Shown: positions 15,756-24,387, numbered from the stretch's first letter. The stretch: DNA of 34,900 bases from JAEMQF01 sp031419715 (GCA_031419715.1 JANOLJ010000186.1:1-34900), one strand, 5' to 3'. The notes: a model not told the origin generated them from the sequence alone. Made by a program: numbers and translations.

Positions 15756-16487
15756 ATGGGGAATCGCGGCACGGCGCTTGTGACTGGCAGCAGCACAGGG
15801 ATCGGCAAGGTCATCTGCGAACACCTGCTCGCCAGCGGCTGCGAAGTGGTGGCGATGGCACGCCGCCCGACCGAGATCGACCACCCACGCCTGCACAGCA
15901 TCAGCGTTGACCTGGCGGACCGCGCCGCGACCGCGCAGGCCGCGCGCGAGGCGGCACGATCCTTCGAGATCACGACGCTCGTGCACAACGCCGGCATCAT
16001 CCGCCCGGCACTGCTCGCGGACGTGAGGCTTGACGATCTCGATGCCCTCAGCGAATTGCACCTGGGCAGCGCCATCGCTCTGGTGCAGGCCGCGCTGCCG
16101 GCGATGCGCGCGCAGCGCTTCGGCCGCATCGTGCTGCTCTCGTCACGCGGTGCGCTCGGCCTGGCGACGCGCAGCGTCTACTCTGCCACCAAGGCCGCGA
16201 TGATAGGCATGGCGCGCACCTGGGCGCTGGAACTCGCGGCCGACGGCATCACCGTGAACGTGGTCGCGCCCGGGCCGATCCGCGGCACGGAGATGTTTCA
16301 TCAAGTCGTGCCCGCCGACAGCGAACGCGAACGCAAGTTGGCGCAGGCGATTCCCGTGCAGCGCCTGGGCACACCCGAAGACGTGGCGCGCGCGGTGGAC
16401 TTCTTTGTCGATCCCGGCAACAGCTTTGTCACCGGGCAGGTGCTTTATGTGTGCGGCGGGGCGAGCATCGGAAGCGTGACGATTTGA
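15756..16487 (+). CDS. SDR-family NAD(P)-dependent oxidoreductase (last gene of the indole cluster)
   Basis: A 243-residue classical SDR with the cofactor loop TGSSTGIG near residues 11-18, HNAG (variant NNAG), catalytic Ser in LLSSRGAL, YSATK with Tyr and Lys, then the PGPIRGTEM loop. All catalytic residues are present, unlike in the fused SDR two genes upstream. ATG 15756 is preceded by GGAG inside the cyclase stop region; TTG 15750 is an alternative. Possible roles are oxidation or reduction of a hydroxy/oxo-indole intermediate, or conversion of a dihydrodiol. The sequence does not show the substrate. No gene follows on the same strand for several hundred bases. Confidence 0.85.
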   Translation: MGNRGTALVTGSSTGIGKVICEHLLASGCEVVAMARRPTEIDHPRLHSISVDLADRAATAQAAREAARSFEITTLVHNAGIIRPALLADVRLDDLDALSELHLGSAIALVQAALPAMRAQRFGRIVLLSSRGALGLATRSVYSATKAAMIGMARTWALELAADGITVNVVAPGPIRGTEMFHQVVPADSERERKLAQAIPVQRLGTPEDVARAVDFFVDPGNSFVTGQVLYVCGGASIGSVTI

Positions 16488-16560
16488 GGCCACCCGCCGG
16501 CTGCGAGAACCGACACGCATCATGAACAGAAGCCGGTGGTGGATTACAACGAGACTCACT

Positions 16561-16869
16561 ATGCCGGCCAGAGCCCCTCGATCAGTAGACGCCGAGGCGC
16601 TGAGCCTGTACGAGCGCAATTGGCGGGATGTCAATTCGCAGGCGTTGGGGCCACGCGAGGCGTCGCCGGTGCAGGCGTTGCGGCGCGCGCGGGTGTGAAG
16701 GCACAAGAGCCGGTATTCGAGCGGACGCTGCCTGCTGGACGTCGACGGCGAGAAGATCAAGTTCGAAGTCGTGCTCGACTTGAGCGTGCTTGCGCCCCAA
16801 CCCGGCGTGTTCGACGCTGCTGTCGCGACGGCCGGGCGAGACGGACGAAAGGGCGCGCCTACCCCGCGC
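16561..16869 (+). pseudogene. Degenerate small ORF in the gap after the indole cluster
   Basis: In the 371-base gap between two genes, one frame reads from ATG 16561 through EALSLYERNWRDVNSQALG to a TGA near 16696. In the same frame it continues with LLDVDGEKIKFEVVLDLSV (about 16732-16788). Both parts look like protein with normal codon use, while the join is poor. This fits an old gene broken by an in-frame stop or local scrambling. I do not recognise the family. The 3' end is uncertain and may be lost under the convergent GST gene. Confidence 0.3.
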
Positions 16870-17494
16870 GCCGCAACGCCACTGCAAAGCCGCGCGCCAC
16901 GCCCGGCCGCGCCATCAATGCGTCGTACCAGCGCTTCACGTTCGGGAATTCGGCCAGATCGACCTTGTGCCGTGGGTGGCGCCAGGCCCAGCCAAGAATC
17001 GCGAAATCGGCGATCGACAAGTCGCCAACGAAATACTCGCGCGTCGCCAGCCGCTCGTTCATCACACCATAGAGGCGCCGCGTTTCAGTCATGAATCGCT
17101 GCAGGCCGTAGCGGCGCTCGGCTTCGTTCTCCAGCGCGATGAAGTGGTGCACCTGGCCGGGGTTGGGGCCGAAGCCGCCCATCTGGAACATCAGCCACTC
17201 GAGCACCGGCACCTGGGCTGCAATGTCGCGCGGCCAGAACTTGCCGCTCTTCTGGCCGAGGTAGATCAGAATCGCGCCCGATTCGAACACGCTGATCGGC
17301 CTGCCGCCCGGGCCGTCGGTATCGATGATCGCCGGGATCTTGCGGTTCGGGCTGATCGCGACGAACGCCGGATCGTTCTGCTCGCCCTTCGTGATGTCGA
17401 CGACGCGCACTTCATAGGGCAGGCCCATCTCTTCGATCGCGACGCTGATCTTGCGGCCGTTGGGGGTGTCGAAAGCGAACAGTTGGATCGTCAC
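16859..17494 (-). CDS. Glutathione S-transferase family protein (Ure2p/YfcG-like)
   Basis: A 211-residue cytosolic GST. The N-terminal thioredoxin-like domain has TPNGRKISVAIEEMGLPYEV and a cis-Pro segment NRKIPAI. SVFESGAILIYL contains the Glu-Ser pair that binds the glutathione gamma-glutamyl group. The all-helical C-terminal domain includes FVGDLSIADFAI, with the N-capping motif and Asp typical of GSTs. This N-terminus matches the YfcG/YghU-type (Nu-like) group, which often has disulphide-bond reductase activity. The start is GTG, with AGGAG six bases upstream on the minus strand. Its gene is alone between decayed loci and convergent with the indole cluster. Substrate unknown. Confidence 0.88.
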   Translation of the reverse strand: MTIQLFAFDTPNGRKISVAIEEMGLPYEVRVVDITKGEQNDPAFVAISPNRKIPAIIDTDGPGGRPISVFESGAILIYLGQKSGKFWPRDIAAQVPVLEWLMFQMGGFGPNPGQVHHFIALENEAERRYGLQRFMTETRRLYGVMNERLATREYFVGDLSIADFAILGWAWRHPRHKVDLAEFPNVKRWYDALMARPGVARGFAVALRRAG

Positions 17495-17533
17495 ACGAGC
17501 TCCTCGGGTTGATTCGGACTTTGTGCCAATGCG

Positions 17534-17983
17534 TCAAACGGCCGTCTTGCCCATGTTCTGCCGAGTCACCGGGTGCGAACTTGACAAGCCGCCGTCCACC
17601 GCGATCGCCTGGCCGTTGACATAGCTCGCTTCATCCGACACCAGGAACAGCGCGACGCGCGCCAGCTCCTCGGGCTGCGCGGCGCGGCGCAGCGGGTTCA
17701 GGCGGCCGATTTTGTCGGTGACGTTGCGCTCTTTGGCGATGTCGAAGATCGGCTGCGTCATGCCGGTTTCGGTGAGGCCTGGGCAGAGCGCGTTGACGCG
17801 AACGTTGGTGTCGCTCAGTTGCTGCGCCGACACCATCGACAGGTTGATCACGCCCGCTTTCGACGCCGAATACGCCGGCCCGCCCGCGCCGGAGCGTATG
17901 CCCGCCACCGACGCCGACGCGCGGCCGATGCCCGAGCCGGCGCCGGTGATGATCGCGACCTTGCCTTGCAGTCTGCCTGCCAT
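17534..17983 (-). pseudogene. SDR-family oxidoreductase with a large internal in-frame deletion
   Basis: The 149-residue product starts as a normal SDR (GKVAIITGAGSGIGRAS, residues 7-23) but passes directly into the active-site region SVAGIRSGAGGPAYSASKAG. The segment in between (the rest of the Rossmann half, including the NNAG motif) is missing, about 110 residues compared with usual 250-260-residue SDRs. The C-terminal part (VNALCPGL, YVNGQAIAVDGG) is normal. At the junction (about 17909-17920) a short GCGTCG repeat could have promoted the deletion. The frame is kept, so a protein may be made, but the cofactor fold cannot be complete. The ATG overlaps the stop of the intact SDR upstream (TGATG). 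Confidence 0.8.
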
Positions 17984-18759
17984 CACGCGCCGCCGCTGAT
18001 CGTGGCGCCGCCGTCGATCACGATCGTCTGCCCGGTGGTGAAGGCGCCGGCCTTCGAGGCGAGGAACACGGCGGCACCGGCAATCTCATGCGGCTCGCCG
18101 ATGCGCTTCAGCGACGCGGCGGCGCTGGAGCGCTTCAGCGTATCCGGGTTGTCCCACAGCGCTTTCGCGAAGTCGGTGCGGATGAGGCCCGGTGCGATGC
18201 AGTTCACGCGCACGCCACGTGGCCCGAATTCATCAGCCAGGCAGCGCGCGAGTTCCATGTCGGCAGCCTTGGAGATGCAATAGGCACCGATCACGGTGGA
18301 GCCCTTCAGCCCGCCGATCGACGAGACGATCGTGATCGAGCCCTCGCCGCGCTCCAGCATCTCCGGTGCGACCATGCTGATCAACCAATGGTTCGAGACG
18401 ATGTTGTTGTCGAGCACCTTGCGAAACGCGTCGTCGCTGATGCCGCCGAGCGGCCCGTAGTAAGGGTTGGACGCGGCGTTGCACACCAGCGCGTCGATGT
18501 GGCCGAAAACCTGGCGCGTTTGGGCGACCAGGTTTTGCAGGCTCTCCTTCGATGAGATGTTCGCTGGCACCGAGATCGCGGTGCCGGCGCCGTGGCGCGC
18601 GTTGATCGCTTCGGCAACACCGTCACAAGCGTCTTGCTTGCGACTGGAAATCACCAACTTCGCGCCGTGCACCGCCATTTCCTCGGCGATCGCTTTGCCG
18701 ATGCCGCGCGAGGATCCGGTGATGACGGCTACCTTGCCTGTCATGTCGAACAGGGACAT
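17983..18759 (-). CDS. SDR-family oxidoreductase (intact)
   Basis: A 258-residue classical SDR: TGSSRGIG at 14-21, CNAASNPYYGP (NNAG variant), catalytic Ser in IVSSIGG, then YCISK with Tyr and Lys, and PGLIRTDFAKALW. It resembles the common glucose/3-oxoacyl reductase-like SDRs often annotated as SDR family oxidoreductase. The frame is open far upstream, but ATG 18759 gives the family N-terminus (MSLFDMTGKVAVITG) and has AAAGGAAA upstream. It is translationally coupled to the deleted SDR that follows, so the two were once an operon of paralogues. Substrate unknown. Confidence 0.88.
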   Translation of the reverse strand: MSLFDMTGKVAVITGSSRGIGKAIAEEMAVHGAKLVISSRKQDACDGVAEAINARHGAGTAISVPANISSKESLQNLVAQTRQVFGHIDALVCNAASNPYYGPLGGISDDAFRKVLDNNIVSNHWLISMVAPEMLERGEGSITIVSSIGGLKGSTVIGAYCISKAADMELARCLADEFGPRGVRVNCIAPGLIRTDFAKALWDNPDTLKRSSAAASLKRIGEPHEIAGAAVFLASKAGAFTTGQTIVIDGGATISGGA

Positions 18760-18928
18760 GGGGTTTCCTTTGAAAGTGGGGGTCGACTCGAACAGGGGGC
18801 AATCTTGCCGGCAAAGCGCGGCCGAATGCAATTCTGCACGCTGCGGCCGCTTGAACGCGTCAGCCTGCCAGGAGAACGCCGCACCGCCTGGCCTAGGATG
18901 GCGGGCGTTCACGCTCTCGGAGAGTCTC

Positions 18929-19135
18929 ATGTCGATACCCTGCACCATTTGCATCGCCGCCGTCGTGCTGCTGAGCGCCTGCGGCGCTGAAGTCGTGGGA
19001 ACCGCCGCGACCGTGGGCACGCTGCAGGCCACTCAAGCACAGCAGGCCAAGGCGCAAAAGTCGCAGATCGAGGCCAAGCTCGGCGAATCGATGAAGGCGG
19101 TTGAAGCCGCCGCATCCGCCGCCGGCCGCGACTGA
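18929..19135 (+). CDS. Small predicted lipoprotein (68 aa)
   Basis: A short protein with a signal peptide ending in the lipobox LLSAC (Cys18), then an Ala/Thr/Gln-rich tail (ATQAQQAKAQKSQIEAKLGESMKAVE when read across breaks) that is predicted helical, perhaps coiled coil. GGAGAG precedes the ATG by about seven bases. The open frame extends upstream into the antisense of the SDR gene, but only the part from 18929 looks like protein. Likely anchored to the inner or outer membrane; function unknown. It lies alone between the SDR (divergent) and an aldo/keto reductase remnant. Confidence 0.7.
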   Translation: MSIPCTICIAAVVLLSACGAEVVGTAATVGTLQATQAQQAKAQKSQIEAKLGESMKAVEAAASAAGRD

Positions 19136-19197
19136 GCGCAGCGCGTCGCGCGGCCAGGCTTGCGCAACTCTGAAGCGCACGGCTCGGCGCCGTGCGC

Positions 19198-19462
19198 GAG
19201 GAGACGATGGAAGCGCTGCACGATGTGGTGAAGGCCGGCAAGGCGCGTTACCTCGGTGCGTCATCGATGTTCACCTGGCAGTTCGCGAAGGCGCAGCAAG
19301 TGGCCAAGGAAAACGGCTGGACGCGCTTTGTCAGCATGCAGCGCATCCAAGCCCGCGCACTTTGACGACGCCCTGGCCTCACTGGAATTGAAACTCAGCG
19401 ATACCGAAGTCACCGCGCTCGAAGCGCCGTATCGGCCGCATGCGGTGGTCGGCTTCGATTGA
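19198..19462 (+). pseudogene. Aldo/keto reductase remnant
   Basis: Two pieces of an aldo/keto reductase survive in different frames. From about 19198 the frame reads EETMEALHDVVKAGKARYLG and on through FAKAQQVAKENGWTRFVSMQ, the well-known central block of the family. It then ends at a stop at 19363-19365. In another frame, KPAHFDDALASLELKLSDTEV to the stop at 19462 is the family's C-terminus. Everything N-terminal of the first piece (including the catalytic Tyr) and about 120 residues between the pieces are gone. No ribosome-binding site or plausible start exists. A relic, not a gene. Confidence 0.85.
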
Positions 19463-19518
19463 CAATCGGGCGCCCAGCCTCAGCTCGATCGCATCGACAT
19501 CCGTTCGGAGACTTCAGC

Positions 19519-19995
19519 ATGACCACCGCCGTCACCCCCAACGTACTGGCCCACGCCGGGCTCGCGCCACTGGCATCGCGACTCGTCGACACCGATTCGC
19601 TGCCTTGGCAGGCGACACGCTTCCCCGGCATCGAGGTGAAAAACCTCTTGTTCGATCGCGCCAGCGGCCTGGTCAGCTCGCTCATCCGCATGGCGCCTGG
19701 CGCCGTGCTGCCCGACCATGAACATGTGCTGATCGAGCAGACCTGGGTCATCGAAGGCCATCTCGTCGACAAGGCCGGCCCCGACGAAGGCATCGAATGC
19801 AAGGCGGGCCAGTTCATCTGGCGTCCGGCGGGCAGCCGGCACAGTGCGTGGTCGCCCAAAGGCGGGCTGTTCCTCGGCTTGTTTCAGATGCCCAACAAGT
19901 TTTTTGGCGAGAGCGGCGCGGTCACGGATATGGCCGGCGCCGATTGGCAAGCGATGTGGGGCGTGGTGCATGCGCAGCGTTCGGGCGCCGGTTGA
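19519..19995 (+). CDS. Cupin-domain protein (ChrR-like cupin)
   Basis: A 158-residue single-domain cupin. The metal motif region reads PDHEHVLIEQTWVIEGHLVD, followed by KAGQFIWRPAGSRHSAWSPKGG. This provides His, His, Glu and a later His as likely metal ligands, as in the ChrR-type and acetylacetone-cleaving-type cupins. GGAG precedes the ATG by about nine bases. The frame is open upstream of 19519, but that part overlaps the aldo/keto reductase relic. The stop is 21 bases from the convergent oxygenase gene at 20017. Function could be a small dioxygenase, isomerase or sensor; the sequence does not decide. Confidence 0.82.
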   Translation: MTTAVTPNVLAHAGLAPLASRLVDTDSLPWQATRFPGIEVKNLLFDRASGLVSSLIRMAPGAVLPDHEHVLIEQTWVIEGHLVDKAGPDEGIECKAGQFIWRPAGSRHSAWSPKGGLFLGLFQMPNKFFGESGAVTDMAGADWQAMWGVVHAQRSGAG

Positions 19996-20016
19996 GATTC
20001 TGACGGCGCCGAATTC

Positions 20017-20874
20017 CTACGCGTCGAAGAAAGCAAACGCGCGCAACTCGATGCTCTCGCGCAGCGGCGCGTCGGGCGGTATTTCGGGATCGTCGAACGC
20101 GGTGTGCGGCACGACGCCGGCCATGCCGCCCGGCGCCGCGGCGCTGTCGAAATTCTTGAACACGATGGCCTCGTCGCGGCGCTGCCGCGAGTAGTAGTAC
20201 CAATCGTGCCGCGGGTTGTGCACGCCGACCAGGGTTTCGCCGCGCCGGTCGGGGTAGATGAGTTCGTTGCAACGCATGTCGCCGGGCTGCACGCTGCGTG
20301 CGTCGCACAGGGCCAGGGGCGCGTCGAGCAGCGGCTGCGCGTTCAGCGGGCGCCACACGCCGAGCACGGCGTAGCGACGCCGCAAGCGCGCGGCGGCCTC
20401 GGCGTCGCCGAGCACCTGGCGCAAGCGTGCTTGCGCCGAGGTCTGGGTGTAGTCGGCATGGACCCGACCCACCGGCTCGCGCACCGTGGCGAATGAGCCG
20501 CCCGCGCCGTCCAGCGGCGGCCGGCCGGGCGCGCGGCGCCGCAGCGTGTGGTCAAAGACGACGGCCTGGCTCGCGCCGGTGCACTCGCACACCAGGCGCT
20601 GCGCTTCGGCGTAGTACACGGCGCGCAGTTCGGCTTCGTTCCAGAAATCGCGCATGGCGCTGCGGTGCTCGCGCAGCATGAAACCCTGCGTGCCGAGCGT
20701 CGGCGCGATGGGCAGCGCGCGTGCATCGTGCACCGTGACGCGGTGCGCCTCAAGCCGGCCGTTGAAGCGCGGCGTGCCGTCGGGCGGATCGAAGGTGTAG
20801 GTGCGCAGCGCTTGCGCCATCGGCGCAAGGTAGTTCAGCTCGGTGTGCACCGCGCCGGTCGTCGATTCGGCCAT
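20017..20874 (-). CDS. CmcJ/NvfI-family oxygenase (paralogue A)
   Basis: A 285-residue member of the CmcJ/NvfI/AsaB-like family, whose characterised fungal and actinobacterial members include non-haem iron oxygenases and proteins once annotated as methyltransferases. VVFDHTLRRR (105-114), VHADYT with a candidate iron pair His139/Asp141, and VPHTAFDDP with His257 as a possible third ligand are visible, then the family C-terminus RESIELRAFAFF. It shares the whole architecture with the next gene upstream on the strand (paralogue B) but is clearly diverged. The two are 14 bases apart, so they are one operon with the GST. Substrate unknown. Confidence 0.78.
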   Translation of the reverse strand: MAESTTGAVHTELNYLAPMAQALRTYTFDPPDGTPRFNGRLEAHRVTVHDARALPIAPTLGTQGFMLREHRSAMRDFWNEAELRAVYYAEAQRLVCECTGASQAVVFDHTLRRRAPGRPPLDGAGGSFATVREPVGRVHADYTQTSAQARLRQVLGDAEAAARLRRRYAVLGVWRPLNAQPLLDAPLALCDARSVQPGDMRCNELIYPDRRGETLVGVHNPRHDWYYYSRQRRDEAIVFKNFDSAAAPGGMAGVVPHTAFDDPEIPPDAPLRESIELRAFAFFDA

Positions 20875-20888
20875 CGCGCGTCAGAGCG

Positions 20889-21707
20889 TCAGAAAAACGC
20901 CATCGTGCGCACTTCGATGCTCTCGCGGCGCAACGCGTTCGGCGCGGTGTTCGGATCCTCGAACGCGGTATGGCCCATGAAGCGCGCCCGGCCATCAAGC
21001 TCGGAGTCGTAAGTCTTGAGCAGCAGGGCCTGCGCCGCTTCCATTTGCGGGAAATAGACCCAGCGGTGCTTGGGCGACCAGCGCATCACGTAAATCTCGC
21101 CGGTGCGCTCGCGGTACTTGAGTTCCATGCGCAACATGTCGTCGGGGGCGTGCGTCGTCGCGTCGCACACCGCCAGCGGCAACTCCTCGACGCGCCGGTA
21201 CAGCGGCTTCCACACGTTAAAGAACGCGACGCGGCGTTGCAGTAATTGCTCCGCGTCGTCGGGAACGATTTCGCGCACGCGCTGCGGCCCGCTGGTCACG
21301 GTGTAGTCGCTGTGAACCAGCATCACTGCGGGGCGCTGCACGGTGGTCTGCACTTTCAGGTCAGCCGGCAGACGCTTGCGTATCGTGTGGTCGAACACGA
21401 TGACGCGCTGCGCGCCGCTGTGGCGCCTCACGAAGTCGACGACCTGGGGATAGAACGCGCTCTTCACGGAAGCGTCGTCGTCGTACTGGTCGAAGCGCGC
21501 GCCGAACTCATGCAGCTCGAAGCCCTCGCGGTCCGCGGAAAAGCCTTGCACACTCGGCCAGCCTTCGTGGATGTCGACTTCGCGCGGGTCGGTTCCCGGG
21601 GGATTGAGCTTCACCGCCGGGTCCGGCTCGTAGAAATAGTAGTCGGGGGGGATCCCGTTGTCCACGCTGTAGTTCAGCGTGGCGCGCACACTGCCGGCCG
21701 GGGTCAT
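20889..21707 (-). CDS. CmcJ/NvfI-family oxygenase (paralogue B)
   Basis: A 272-residue protein homologous to the adjacent downstream gene. Shared blocks are VIVFDHTIRKR (102-112), VHSDYT with His132/Asp134, GHTAFEDP with His246, and RRESIEVRTMAFF at the end. It has the more typical N-terminus of the family (LNYSVDNGIPPDYYFYEP). The frame is open upstream, but the ATG at 21707 lies 13 bases after the GST stop and gives the expected family start. A pair of diverged copies suggests sequential steps or a heteromer. The members I know act on secondary metabolites in fungi and Streptomyces; the bacterial catabolic versions are, as far as I know, unassigned. Confidence 0.78.
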   Translation of the reverse strand: MTPAGSVRATLNYSVDNGIPPDYYFYEPDPAVKLNPPGTDPREVDIHEGWPSVQGFSADREGFELHEFGARFDQYDDDASVKSAFYPQVVDFVRRHSGAQRVIVFDHTIRKRLPADLKVQTTVQRPAVMLVHSDYTVTSGPQRVREIVPDDAEQLLQRRVAFFNVWKPLYRRVEELPLAVCDATTHAPDDMLRMELKYRERTGEIYVMRWSPKHRWVYFPQMEAAQALLLKTYDSELDGRARFMGHTAFEDPNTAPNALRRESIEVRTMAFF

Positions 21708-21720
21708 GGGGCGCGCCTTG

Positions 21721-22371
21721 TCAGTTTGACGCTGGGGGCGTGGTCGTGAAGCCTTGATAGACCGTCGTCCTGCTCCAGCACGGCAGCTTTTCGACGCCCT
21801 CGGTGAGCCAGCGCTCCAGGTTGCGATAGTCGCCCAGCGGCAGCTTCTGCCAGCCGTGCAGGTGCATCGGCGCGGCCAGCGCGATGTCGGCGATCGTCGG
21901 GCCGTTGCCCACGACCCATTGGCGCCCGGCCAGGCGCGCATCGAGGATGCCGGCGAGCTTGTTGAACTGCGCCGCCTGGGCGTCGAGCACGGCCGGGTCG
22001 GGCTGCGACCCCAGCAGCGGCTTGACGCAGTTTTCGACGAGAAACACATAGCAGCTCGGGAACCAGCTCGACGACTCCCAGAGCAGCCAGCGGTTGATGT
22101 CGGCGCGAGTTTTCAGGTCGCGCGGGTAGGCTGCTTCGTTGCCTACTTTGTCGGCGGCGTACTGAAGAATCGCGTTCGACTCCCACAGCACCATGTCGCC
22201 GTCCACCAGCGTGGGCACCGATGCATTCGGGTTCAGCGCCAGGTACTCGGGCGACTTCTGTTCGGCCTTGAAGTAGTCCACATGCACGCGCTCGAACGGC
22301 GCGCCCAGCAGGTCCAGGCCCGCGAGTACCTTGCGGCAATTGACGGTGATCGGGTCGGCGTAGAGCTTCAT
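21721..22371 (-). CDS. Glutathione S-transferase
   Basis: A 216-residue GST. The N-terminal domain has VNCRKVLAGLDLLGAPFE (a Cys/Ser-type first helix), NASVPTLVDGD with the cis-Pro, and WESNAILQYAA containing the Glu-Ser glutathione contact. The C-terminal domain has VGNGPTIADIAL. It heads the minus-strand operon with the two CmcJ/NvfI-type oxygenases; the gap to the second gene is 13 bases. Such a setting suggests glutathione conjugation, ring or ether opening, or isomerisation of the oxygenases' substrate. ATG 22371 is chosen; the frame could begin 18 codons earlier, but that would invade the regulatory gap. Confidence 0.88.
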   Translation of the reverse strand: MKLYADPITVNCRKVLAGLDLLGAPFERVHVDYFKAEQKSPEYLALNPNASVPTLVDGDMVLWESNAILQYAADKVGNEAAYPRDLKTRADINRWLLWESSSWFPSCYVFLVENCVKPLLGSQPDPAVLDAQAAQFNKLAGILDARLAGRQWVVGNGPTIADIALAAPMHLHGWQKLPLGDYRNLERWLTEGVEKLPCWSRTTVYQGFTTTPPASN

Positions 22372-22496
22372 GGGGCTGTCTCCAATGTGCGATGTGTGAT
22401 GCGCGGCAAGACCGCCTCGCCGCACCGCAGTCTATGGATTGACTGCCGTCAAGTCATGTGCTCGAATGCAAACGTTTTGTTCTCGAATTGGAAACA
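22372..22496. promoter_or_regulatory. Divergent control region of the LysR gene and the GST-oxygenase operon
   Basis: TTGACTGCCGTCAA at 22439-22452 is a perfect 5-bp inverted repeat with a 4-base spacer, near the T-N11-A form of LysR boxes. CTCGAAT occurs at 22461-22467 and again at 22483-22489, 22 bases (two helical turns) apart. TTGTT (22477-22481) and AACAA (22493-22497) form an outer inverted pair right at the LysR start. TTGACT (22439-22444) with TCGAAT 17 bases on could be a weak promoter for the LysR gene that overlaps its operator. Confidence 0.5.
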
Positions 22497-23393
22497 ATGG
22501 CGCTGTCCACCGACATGCTCTCGGCGTTCGTCAAGGTCGCCGAACTCGCGAGCGTGAGCGCCGCGGCGGCCGAGCTCGACGTGGGCAAGAGCGTGATCAG
22601 CAAGCGCATCGCCCAGCTCGAAGCGGCGGTGAAGGCAACGCTGTTCAGCCGCACCACGCGCAAGGTTGCGCTCACGCCGGCTGGCGAGGCGTACCTCGAC
22701 TTCGCGCGCCGCGCGCTGTTTGAAGTGAGCAGCGCCGAAGAGCGGCTGCGCGACTTGCGCGTCGAGCTGACCGGGCAGATCCGCCTGACCGCCCCGGTGT
22801 CGTGGGGCCAGCGCGTGCTTGCCAGGCGCCTGCCCGAATTCCTGCGCGTGCACCCAGCGATCGAAATCGAACTGCAACTCGCCGACCGCATGATGGACCT
22901 GGCGCGCGAGCGCATCGACATCGCGCTGCGCTGGACCAACGCGCCCACGCCGGGCCTGGCGGCGCATCCGGTGGCGCAGGTCGAGTGGTTTATCGTCGCC
23001 GCGCCGAGTTACCTGGCCGCGGCCGGCCTGCCGCTCGCGCCGAAAGACCTGGCGGCGCACACCTGTATGAGCTACTGGCGCGAGAGTTCCGACGACGCTT
23101 GGACGCTGCGCTTGGGCGCGCAAGACGAGCAGGTACAGGTGCGCGGGCGCTACCACTGCAACAACGCCGAAACCGTGGCCGAGGCGGCGCTCGCCGGGCT
23201 GGGCATCGCGCTGCTGCCGGGCTATCTGTGCAGCGCGCCGCTCGCCGAGGGCCGGCTGGTGCGCGTGCTGCCGGCGTGGACGCCGCACACGCGCTTTGGC
23301 ACGCGCATCATCGCCGTCGCCGCGCCGGAGAGCATGCGCTTCAAGCGCAATCAGGTGCTGCTCGGGTTTTTGCGGCAGCAGCTCGGGAGTTGA
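22497..23393 (+). CDS. LysR-family transcriptional regulator
   Basis: A 298-residue LTTR. The N-terminal winged helix-turn-helix covers about residues 1-60 (AFVKVAELASVSAAAAELDVGKSVISKRIAQLE), followed by the linker helix and a type-2 periplasmic-binding-like effector domain (GQIRLTAPVSWG onwards). ATG 22497 with GGAAA upstream gives a normal N-terminus; a GTG at 22458 would add 13 residues. It is divergent from the GST-oxygenase operon with a 125-base gap, the classic LTTR arrangement, so it probably controls that operon. Effector unknown. It converges on the luciferase-like gene seven bases away. Confidence 0.92.
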   Translation: MALSTDMLSAFVKVAELASVSAAAAELDVGKSVISKRIAQLEAAVKATLFSRTTRKVALTPAGEAYLDFARRALFEVSSAEERLRDLRVELTGQIRLTAPVSWGQRVLARRLPEFLRVHPAIEIELQLADRMMDLARERIDIALRWTNAPTPGLAAHPVAQVEWFIVAAPSYLAAAGLPLAPKDLAAHTCMSYWRESSDDAWTLRLGAQDEQVQVRGRYHCNNAETVAEAALAGLGIALLPGYLCSAPLAEGRLVRVLPAWTPHTRFGTRIIAVAAPESMRFKRNQVLLGFLRQQLGS

Positions 23394-23400
23394 AAAGACG

Positions 23401-24387
<987 letters not shown>

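Noticed and set aside
16536..17512. Plus-strand frames opposite the GST gene
   Set aside because: GST motifs on the minus strand are decisive. Only the part before 16859 was kept, as a possible degenerate ORF.
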